Shown here: one piece after another, positions 33,441-42,585 of the stretch
Layout of the letters: every line of letters begins with the position of its first letter
Position numbering within the stretch: position 1 is the first letter of the stretch
Made by a program: the position numbers and the translations under genes
Assembly: GCF_905147365.1 (NCBI RefSeq)
Contig: NC_056406.1
Span: 3,670,501 to 3,734,500 of the forward strand
Reading direction: 5' to 3'
DNA length: 64,000 bases
Source of the DNA: Aricia agestis
Taxonomy: Eukaryota > Arthropoda > Insecta > Lepidoptera > Lycaenidae
Notes under the pieces: generated by a model
Told to the model about the DNA's origin: nothing
The model's input: the letters and a program-made list of their open reading frames with translations, nothing else
Databases searched by the model: none

Positions 33441-36400
33441 ATGAATGTTATTCTGATATTACTAGTTGCATGCTTCGTGGATGCCGCATTGGGTGAGATG
33501 GGTAAGCAATTGATAAAGTATTATAAATGATAAGAATTTATCTGTTCGTCTTCCTAGTAGGAATGCAATCATCAGGTTAAAGAGGAACTCTCTTCACAAG
33601 CTGATGGTCGCTTAAATTATTATTTTTCTAACAATCCGTTAGCAATCACTTTTGTTATACATTATTTGTTCACTATTTTCGGGTATTTTTATATGGATAC
33701 GATTTTTAAATTATCCTGATTTCCTAATTTTATCATAACTATTATTTTACTTTCGCCTATCTATGCATCATCCATACTTAATATTCGAAACTGTGTCTGT
33801 CTGTCTGTGCCTCTGTCTGTGTGTTATGGCGGCTCTCGACATAGGCGAACGCGTTGGCCAACGCGTCTGCAGACGCGTTGGCCCAATGTGTAGAACGGGC
33901 GTTCGCGCGTTGGCCGTAGGTATTTAGACGTTGGCCGCCCGTTCTACACATTGGGCCAACGCGTCTGCAGACGCGTTGGCCAACGCGTTCGCCTATGTCG
34001 AGAGCCGCCAATAGTCACCTCTTCACACCCAAACCGCTTCACCGATTTTGCTGAATTTTCGTATGGAGATACTTTGAGTCCCGGGAAAGGACATATCACA
34101 TAGGATATTATTTATCCCGGAAAAATGTACGGTTCCCGCACGATAAACTAATTTTGCCGCAACGAATTTGCGGACGTCATCTAGTCTTATATACCACATC
34201 CACGTATCCAGGTACAGCCGCAGAGCCTCGTCAGCTGTGTGTACAATCAGCTAGAGTGGCTGGCTCTTGTCACACCTGTGTGTGTGATGAGCAGAGCATT
34301 TTCCGCTGCAAAGACACGTCTGAATGTACCAATAAGACTATAGGTAAGAAACGCAAGCAATATTTGAAACATGGAAGTAGAAAAAACCACACTTTAAAAT
34401 CTTGGTAAAGGTGATTTGGTAAAGTTAAAAAGGCGTTTGATTTTATTCCTCATTATAATATACCAGGTAAACCTACATAATATGTTTTCAGTGGCAGGAG
34501 AAAAGGAATGTGAACCTGAAATGACCTATAACCACCAGAATCTGTATTGCACCTGCGACGAACATGGTCGATGGAGATCTGTAAACTGCAAACAAACATT
34601 CAAACATATGGCTTTACAAAATGTTTCCAAAGAGATGGGAAAGTTTGGTGGAATAATACTAACACAAGGTAAGCAACAATGATATTCTACTTATACAGAT
34701 CTGTTACGTTCATACTATTTTCCGGTTTAAATCTCTTCCGAACCACATTGACAAATTTGACAGATAAGTGAAACAAAAGATACGAAATGCCATATACATA
34801 AAAGAGACAGACTAAATAAAAGACGACCCAATTTGGTCGTATTTGAAGCTTCACAACGCGCGCGGTAGTAACATATCTGCTTTGAGTTTTTTATATAATA
34901 TATCATTGGTAAGCAAGCTTACTTACTTGCTACAGGCTTCGTAATAGTTAATTGTGAATTAAATACCATGTGCTCCTGTTTTTCGCACTTAGGAAGTAGA
35001 TATAAGTCGATATTATTTAACTCTGAGTTGACTTCTACAGTCTAAGAGCGACCGCAGACTCTTACAATTTTAAATTGGTCAACTAAGTCGCACAGTATAC
35101 CAATTATAGCTATAGCGACTTATGAGAGCTCGCACATTTTTGCAACTAAATTCGATTCCTTTCCGATTACCTACAATTTAAAAGTTGTCCAATTAAATTG
35201 CGATATTACGTAAGTAAGTCGGCCAACTTGAAATTGTATATCTGCGGTGACCCTAAGCCTGCACATAGAAAACATTATATTAACCTAACGTCCCGTTTAC
35301 ACGAGCCAGATCAATGGAAGTCTTAGATAAGTCAGTCATTACCGTTAGATATAGTCTCAGAGAATGAAGAAGTTAAATAGACCAAGACCTAATTCATATT
35401 GGGTTTTCGTACAGAGCATTGACTAGACGTGGTCACAAAGCAAACATATTCAAAATTATTGATCGCGGGGGAACCGTATATTTTTCCGGAATAAAAGTAT
35501 CCTATGTCCTTTCCCGGGACTCAAAGTATTTACATGCCAAATTAAGAGGATACACCAGGGGCTAGAGAAATGAAAAAAAAGTACGTGTAATATCTATATC
35601 TGTCTCCCTTACCTCAAGCCTATACCGCAGAACACGATAGAGACAACTGCAGAAAATCAACGGTTCGTTGTCCCCTGATTCCTTCTCCAAATCTTAACCG
35701 ATTTAAGTACTTTTTTCATTAAAATTTAAAGAAAGGCTTGAGCTGTGTTCCTATGTTTTATTTTTTTTGTTTATACAAAACAGATTTCGCTAGATTATTC
35801 TAGCGAAATCTGTTTTCTGTATGTTTGAACACAGCGGAAAATCTGGCCATTTTTTTGGGTTTTTGAACTTTCATATCTTATTTAATAATTAAATTATGAA
35901 AAAAAGAAAACATAGGGACATTGTATTAGTGGCCGTAGATATTCAGGAAAAAAATTATAACTCTACTAGCATTATCGAGGGAGGAAACAGGGGAAAACGT
36001 TTGTATGGAAAAAAGGGCGGTGTGGACTCCTCTTAAAATCGGTTCTGCGGTGTGAGCGTGAAGAGGTAACAGACAGACAGACACACTGTCGCATTTATAA
36101 TATTAGTATGGATTGATCTAGGAGGTCTTTTTTCAGAAAACTTCAAGACGGAAATAGAAGAAGGTGATCCCTGTGTTTCAGGCGAAGTTTATACTGTAGA
36201 TTGTAACGTTTGTCGTTGTGGGCCGCATAATAGTTTATTGTGTACTAAGCATACCTGTGTGGGAAGGTCTAGGAGTGATCGTAAGTATTTTTTTATTCTA
36301 CTAGATGATCCGTGTTTAAGTATCACATCATACTTTTTCTACCGTATAAACCTTCTCTGGACTTTCACGAATATTTCAAGACTACATTTATCTAAATTGG

Positions 36401-39186
36401 TTCAGCCGTTCTCGAGTATTAGCGAAACTAACAAAATTTATAATTCATTGTTATTTATACTAATATAGATGTTTGAAGTGAAGACTTCATCTCGATCTTA
36501 CAATTTTATACATTGATACCACTTCTGTAGCCCTAGCACGGCCACGGCCACGGCCAGTAGAAATGCGAAAGTATGGACAAACTGTGGAGATAAACTTAAG
36601 GTAGCCCTCCGATCTTTTTTCGTTCACAAAAATTCAATTAAAATGCCACTTTTTGACAGACTATAGTCCTAAAAATTCAAATAATATCCTACTCTATGAC
36701 ATATACTATAATAGTATGCCATAAAGTGGCATTTCAATTGAATTTTCGTCGGTCGCGATTGGCCGCGGTAAAGATCGGAACGGCACCTTAAGTTTATGTT
36801 CACAGTTTGTCTATACTTTCGCATTTCTACTGGTGGCCGTGCTAGGGCTACTGAAGTAAATATACCATTTCATATACTTTAATTATATTATTTATTTCAG
36901 AAAATAGTACTCTACGAATCAAAGAAGGTGTACCCTGCGTACCGGGTAAATTGTATAAAATAGATTGTAATACTTGTCGTTGTGCGGCTGATGGTAATTT
37001 AGTGTGTACTAAAATGGCATGTCTTTCGCTTGCTGATTTTTCGAAATTCAAGAACGCATGGAAACGGAAAGGGATAAAACAACTGTTAGGAAAAATACAT
37101 AAGGCTAATGAACAGATAAAAAATACAAAAAATAACAAATCTTTAAGAAAAGGCGATACAGCAGGAATAATAAAAACAAAATGCACACCAGGGAGTATGT
37201 ACAAGAATCAATGTGAGAAATGTTTTTGTACGGCCGAAAATAAATTAATATGTATTGAAGGAGAATGTGACAAAAATAATTTTCTCAGAAGTAAGTTCTC
37301 CCCAACTAAGTACTTATGTACAGATGTAGATTGTAGAAGCTAGGATTTTGGGTGAATGTAAAAGGTGCTAATAAAAACGGTTTCAATATGAGTGTATTTA
37401 CTAATATTTTCATGTAAAATCAATAATTTATTTAGTTACTATCACTACATTCAATAATAATTCGATAATAATTCGCAGGTCATATAAAAAATGAAGAAAT
37501 AGAGCAATTACAAAAGTATAAAGCAGCACGTCGGCGAGTGCCTCACATTGGTGCAGAATGTGAGCCGGGGAAATTGTATAAGGTCGATTGCAATGTTTGT
37601 TGGTGCTCAGCAAAAAGAGAACTGTCGGTTTGTTCCCGGAAATATTGCTACGTGTCAGCTCTAGATGAGAGTAAAAGACTATCAGGTACAGATCATCGTA
37701 TTCGACCTAATGATAGACCTACCTAACCTAAATCCTATTTTTTAGCGCACAGACAATCACGATTTTTTTGCTTTGCGAACTCAAATCCAAGTGATTAAAT
37801 AGTAGAGCTAGCCTCTGCGATAGATCGTTATAAAATTTATAGGAGAAGGTGGTAATGTGGCCCCCCACTTTGTTTATCAAGCATTATTTAAAAAATATAG
37901 GAGTCAGAAACCTAAAAAATACATTATGGGACTTCTTATTAATTTGTTTAAACATGTCTTATTAGGGAATAAATAAAACTCGTGCAGGATAATCGAAAGT
38001 TTTAATTATTCTTAATCAATCACATTTGGTATTTTGAGATCAAGTGATGGTAATATAATATAACCTCCCGGGGATGTCACATTAAATAATTATTGTACAA
38101 GTGAAACTTAACGGCAAAAATCACAAATGTAATAGTCACCTTTGGAGCCTCCACAGTCTACATAGCCCATTAGTCAAAAATTTGATACCGTGCCCATGGC
38201 TCTACAACTATCGAAATAAAATCACACACACTTAAAAGTTTCACCGGTCGCAAGTTTAAACTCGATCAAATTACAATCGAACTTGATAGCCTCTGTTGGA
38301 TTGGTATGGTGCTAAATTAGTAGCATGCCGCGAGCATCCCGTTCCACCAAAATTATACTGGATAGCGTTGTTAAAACATTAAAATATTGAAGGGGGCCAA
38401 TATATATGCAGGGGCCACATTACCACCTTTTCCCTGTAATTAAAGAAACATATCAAAGTTGTTAAAAACTTTGAAACTATTATTATGTCTTACTTTGCCT
38501 GTGTTTTACTCTATCAACTGATTTTAGGGCGGCATTGCCTTAAAAATATGAGTCGTGGCTGCGTGTTTTGCGACTGTGTCAATAATGTTACCAAATGTGA
38601 TGTAAAACCGAATTGTCCATCCCCTGTTGAGGGTAATCCTTCAATAAATGGTAGCGCTGGTGACGATTTCACACTGGATACTGAAAAGAACAAATGCATC
38701 CCGAACAGTACATACAGGTATAACATAAGACTTTTGGTTTTTGTTTTATCCAAGTTTTACATTCTGAGAATGTAGAGTTTGGTTCTCAGAAGTAATCGCC
38801 ATCGCCACTCTGGCATAATATGACGGAAAAACGAATTGGCAAACTCGGAAAAAATCTGAGTGAGTTAGTTGAGACAAGATAACATCTCCGTTAACCCAAT
38901 TTTCATTCTGTCTAATCAGCTTAAAGATTAAACGCTAAATGAAAGGATTTAAAAATGATTTTATGATGCATGCGTTTTAAAACTAGTAGTGGTTATTTTA
39001 TTATGTTATTTAATATTTTATCAGATCCATGATTAAATTGTTCTTATATTGTGTTGTTTCAGTATTCACTGCAATCGTTGTCACTGCCTCGAAGATGGGA
39101 GTCTCGTCTGTACGTCCATTGCGTGCCTGACTAAATCTCAAGTTAAGAGATTAGAAAATAAAATTATTAAATATGGTTTTAAGTAA
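33441..39186 (+). CDS. Pacifastin-type serine protease inhibitor B, 8 coding exons, 8 modules
   Basis: Predicted secreted protein of about 474 residues. Exons: 33441-33501 (signal peptide MNVILILLVACFVDAALG), 34212-34343, 34492-34668, 36137-36280, 36901-37290, 37479-37685, 38528-38717 and 39063-39186 (stop TAA). All joins are GT-AG. Introns are phase 1 except the last (phase 2), which cuts the final module after its first cysteine. Exon 3 encodes a four-cysteine variant (C..9..NLYCTCDEHGRW....C). Exon 5 carries two modules separated by a Lys-rich linker. P1 candidates are K (CTKHTC), K (CTKMAC), R (CSRKYC) and S (CTSIAC). Other modules have lost the CT pair (CKDTSEC, CIEGEC, CDVKPNC) and may not inhibit. 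The exon 1 donor is ambiguous: GT at 33,493 or 33,502, both phase 1. Confidence 0.8.
33769..34186 (+). mobile_element. Helitron interrupted by a GC-rich palindrome
   Basis: A 'TCCATACTAATATT' family Helitron starts TCCATACTTAATATTCG and ends with hairpin CGCAAC..GTTGCG-like sequence, then CATCTAG followed by T. The palindrome at 33,826-34,010 splits it after its TCTG microsatellite. It lies 25 bp upstream of exon 2 of inhibitor gene B. Confidence 0.65.
33826..34010. repeat. Perfect GC-rich fold-back element
   Basis: Two 74-bp arms, from GGCGGCTCTCGACATAGGCG to its exact reverse complement ending GAGAGCCGCC, appear perfectly matched around a centre of about 36 bp. Each arm itself contains the nested palindrome ACGCGTCTGCAGACGCGT. 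Base composition is far more GC-rich than its surroundings. It interrupts a Helitron. Confidence 0.75.
35455..36113 (-). mobile_element. Helitron (minus strand) interrupted by a TTAA MITE
   Basis: A 'TCCATACTAATATTATAAA' Helitron whose 5' end is at 36,113 and whose other half is at 35,455-35,541. The TTAA MITE (35,542-36,036) sits in its CAAATTTCAGC/AAATCGGTTC region. The Helitron's 5' end is 23 bp upstream of exon 4 of inhibitor gene B. Confidence 0.6.
35542..36036 (-). mobile_element. TTAA-flanked MITE (piggyBac-like), copy 2, nested
   Basis: 487 bp between TTAA at 35,542-35,545 and 36,033-36,036, inverted relative to copies 1 and 3. It is slightly longer than the others, through small internal changes around ATTCTAGCGAAATCTG. 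Confidence 0.75.
36526..36852. repeat. Fold-back MITE, 'CGGTAAAGATCGGAACGGCACC' family, copy 2
   Basis: The ends GTAGCCCTAGCACGGCCA and GGCCGTGCTAGGGCTAC are inverted; inner AAAATGCCACTTT pairs with AAAGTGGCATTT. It ends 48 bp before exon 5 of inhibitor gene B. Confidence 0.6.
37686..38527. other. Intron 6 of inhibitor gene B
   Basis: No additional cysteine-rich exon and no recognisable repeat. GC content is low throughout. Confidence 0.4.
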
Positions 39187-39630
39187 AGACCGATTTTAAA
39201 TACTTTTTTGGTTAACTTTTATGGCTTTTCATCTCCTAAAATAGGCCTTACTCAATTACTAACCCTTGCCTGTCAGTCTCTTTATCTGATAAGGGTTACT
39301 ACAATTCGTTCACATTTTATTATTACTTAAACCTTATTATTTTATTAAAGAAAATATTCTATTTTTTTCCAAAATAAGTAAGTAAGTATATTTGTACTTT
39401 TTAAAAATATTTCAGCAATTTATAAAGTAGTTTTTATGGCCAAAGCCCTTTTTAATAATGATTTTTTCAATAATAATTATATTTCTAAACATAAACTAAA
39501 TTCATAATCATCAAAAAATTCAATTAAAAACTTATCACAATTTGAAATGTTTATTTAAGAGCAACAACTTCATGCGTGAAATTGAATTGATGATTAAAAA
39601 TTTCCTTAACATAGTTAATATTAAGCTGAT
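39187..39630. other. Short intergenic gap between inhibitor genes B and C
   Basis: Only 444 bp of AT-rich DNA separates the stop of gene B from the start of gene C; an ATTAAA at about 39,343 could serve gene B. The promoter of gene C must lie here, but I see no clear core motif. Confidence 0.4.
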
Positions 39631-41711
39631 ATGAACGTACACGTAATATTTCTATCCGTTATCATACAATTACCGAACAAAGTATATTCCATGGGTGAGT
39701 ATCATATCTTCATTTATTTTTCTTTTCTTCGCCGTCATATTTAATTATCTTAATTTCAGCTGACACATGTCCATCGAACTCACGGTTTATAATGAATGGG
39801 TTACTGTGCGTGTGCAACCGCGAAGGCGCCTGGAGCCGAGTGAGCTGCAGCCTCATCGGTCGTCGCGAGCCGTGCGCGCCGGCCGAGGTGCACCGACATG
39901 GCTGCTCGCGCTGCACCTGCCATCGGGGAAACTTAATATGCGATCACACACTATGCCCCGTTGAGAGCGCGACTCTTACTGCTTCGTCCAATCTCTCGTA
40001 CTTCGGCCCGTCGTGCAGTCCGTTTAGGTCCTACTACTTCAACTGCAGCCTTTGCGTCTGCCCGGCCTCGGGAAAAACCTCCGAAGCCCAGTGCATCGTC
40101 GACCTGTCCTGCCCCATGATGGGTTCCTTGAATAGATCTCGGTCGTCCGTTCAGAACGTCTGTTTGGCTAACGTCATTTACTTGTTTCCGTGTCTGCAAT
40201 GCCTCTGCTCCGAGAGGGGCACGTTCGTGTATGAAAAATGTGTCGAAAAATGTTACAAGTCGATCGGAAGAACTCCTCGTCGTTGCATGCCCGGCTCGAT
40301 GTACAGAGTGAATTGCAGCGTGTGTCGATGCCCAGAAAATGGCATCCACGATGATATTTTTTGTGTTAAAGTCGAATGTAACGGCAAAACTACCCGGTCT
40401 ATCGTCCGAACTTTACCCGCAAAAGCTTCGTGCACTCCGCACGCATTCACTGAACCCATATGCTACTACTGCGACTGTTCGCCGGACGGCGTCGTCGACG
40501 ATCGCTCGTGCATCGAAATCGAATGTCCCAAAATAATACCCACGAGGAGAAAATACACCAGCACCTGCTCCCCGGGCGAGGTGACTCCACTTTGCGTCGA
40601 ATGTTTCTGTCTCCGAAATGGAAACATAAGAAACGAGTTTTGCACCAGAAATTGTTCCGATCGAAAAAAAATAGCGATATTAGAAACGATTTTGAAGGAA
40701 AACTTTAACTTAATCGACGACAAACGAATTGTGAAAATAAAGGAGAACGAGAAATGCGAGCCGAACTTTTTATATTTGGATGACAATAGTAGATACTGCT
40801 TATGTCTCAAAGGAAACTCCTCTTCGAAAGCTTGTACGTTGTATTACAGACACACTGTGGAGCCGGCGCCGCATCAGTATACCAATGTAGAAATAGACTA
40901 TAACGCGTCTTGCAAACCTATTACACTAGTGGAATTCGGGTGTAACGTATGCTACTGTTCCAAAACGGGAAAAATCGACCCAAAGTGGTGTACGATAGAT
41001 GACTGTGAGGCTATAAAAAAGACTCAAGAATCACACTGGTCGTATCCTGTTAAGGTACCTTCGGCCGAATCCAAATCGACGTGCGAACCTGGAGCAATAT
41101 CGAGAATGCAATGTAATTTTTGCATATGCCCAGAAAATGGACTCTCCAAGGACAGGGTGTGCACCAAAAATTATTGCGAGCAACACCAGTCCGTGTCCGA
41201 TGATGCATTCGTTTGTGATCCGTTGGCGTACTACAGGGTGGACTGCAACGTGTGCCTTTGTCCGAAGGACGGGTTAAAGAATGTAGCCAAGTGCACTAAG
41301 AACGTTTGCGAAAGTAATTTCTTAAGATCGGACCTCTCCTGTACGCCGGGACATCTGTTTGTCGAGGATTGTAACATATGCGTCTGCCCAATCAGTGGCA
41401 AAAAAGAGGACACGGCTTGCACGAATCACGCCTGTGAAAAAAGATCTTGGAAGGTCTTAAAAGCAGCGAACGTGCACATGAGTCCAATGAATTTGAAACG
41501 CAATCTAGATGTTTGTTTCCGGGGAGAGGAGTTCATCCAGGGCTGCAACCTATGCTTGTGTCCTGAGGACGGATTTAAGAACTACGCCATTTGTGAAGAC
41601 ATGGCTTGTGATCAAGAAAGTCCATACCAAAATTTTACAACTGCTTTAGTAACGGTAAATCCTTCTAATTCATTTTTTTTATTACTTAAACCGAAAGCCG
41701 AAGAAGTTTAG
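39631..41711 (+). CDS. Pacifastin-type inhibitor C, 2 exons, 13 modules in one exon
   Basis: Predicted secreted protein of about 671 residues. Exon 1 (39631-39694) encodes a signal peptide (MNVHVIFLSVIIQLPNKVYS); a 65-bp intron, phase 1, follows; exon 2 is 39760-41711 (stop TAG). Exon 2 begins with the four-cysteine variant (MNGLLCVCNREGAW), then twelve modules starting with CAPAEVH, CSPFRSY, CLANVIY, CMPGSMY, CTPHAFT, CSPGEVT, CEPNFLY, CKPITLV, CEPGAIS, CDPLAYY, CTPGHLF and CFRGEEF. Most have a longer G-x6-C loop than gene A. The CLANVIY, CSPGEVT and CEPNFLY modules have irregular or missing final cysteines. P1 is Lys in CTKNYC and CTKNVC. The last 30 residues (after CDQESPYQ) carry no module and may be intron read-through, because a plausible further exon exists near 41,846. 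Confidence 0.8.
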
Positions 41712-41845
41712 GCTAGTCCTTAGGCTTCCTTGTTGTACGCACGTAATAACTAACAACGTCCACACTATATGGAAAATATCGTAAAGAATATTGTTTTAAA
41801 AGTGTATTAATTATTATTAGGAAACTTATTTTTATTTAATCGACA

Positions 41846-41982
41846 GGAAAATTGACTAGCTCAGAATTTTTGGTATTGGAAAGAGGATCTTTGGCAAATG
41901 TTTCTACGACGTCCCAGTCGACAGATGTTTCATCCACGACACTGCAGGACAATTCCACATTAAATTCGACAGATTTGTCATA
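41846..41982 (+). other. Possible extra 3' exon of inhibitor gene C
   Basis: After a TTTAATCGACAG acceptor-like site, one frame runs 44 codons rich in Ser and Thr (for example SLANVSTTSQSTDVSSTTLQ) to a TAA at about 41,982. The composition looks like a secreted protein tail. No upstream GT gives the matching phase without weak sites, so I leave it outside the gene model. Confidence 0.25.
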
Positions 41983-42585
41983 ACATGTTGTTTCATTAAC
42001 ATTTTTCACAACTTCTGTATTCTGATAAACTTTTATTTTGTCGATTAATAATATCAGATCGACGTATAAAAAAGGTGTTTATTTTAGCTGCTTCAATAGT
42101 TTGATTTAAACAAATCCAACCTAGTATTTAACCAAAACGACTAATTGAAATTTGGAACTGTACAAAACCCAAATAGGTAGTTACCTCGGATCTACAATGG
42201 AAGGCACGATCGGTAGAGTCCGATTCGATAACGATATTATTTTATCACAGTCAGTCGAATCGCACAAAGGAAATTTTATATGAAAATGGCGAGCTCGATA
42301 CAGAATCAAAAAGAAAAAATCTCTATATGGTGAAGCTAAGATTTTGAAGATTTTCAATAAATTTAACTTCAGGAATTAAATTGCATTGACAGCTTATTAA
42401 TGTTAATATCAAAAGTTGTTTAATTTCAGACAAAGATGTAGAAATAATCAACTTTAATTAAAACACAGACTGTAAATTAGACGTATCACGTAGGCAACAA
42501 TGTATTTTTACAACCTACAATAATTTTTCTTATCGTAAAATAGCTTAGCCATTTAAAAGTTAAAGAAGCACGGAGCACCGTAAAA
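41983..42585. other. Intergenic gap between inhibitor genes C and D
   Basis: AT-rich, without repeats or genes that I recognise. It should include the promoter of gene D. Confidence 0.35.

Noticed and set aside
33778..34011. A 77-codon ORF rich in Arg, Asn and Ala
   Set aside because: Translation of the GC-rich palindrome; its repetitiveness comes from the inverted arms.
39951..40810. Several minus-strand ORFs of 60-130 codons opposite gene C
   Set aside because: Shadows of the long coding exon; no independent family match.
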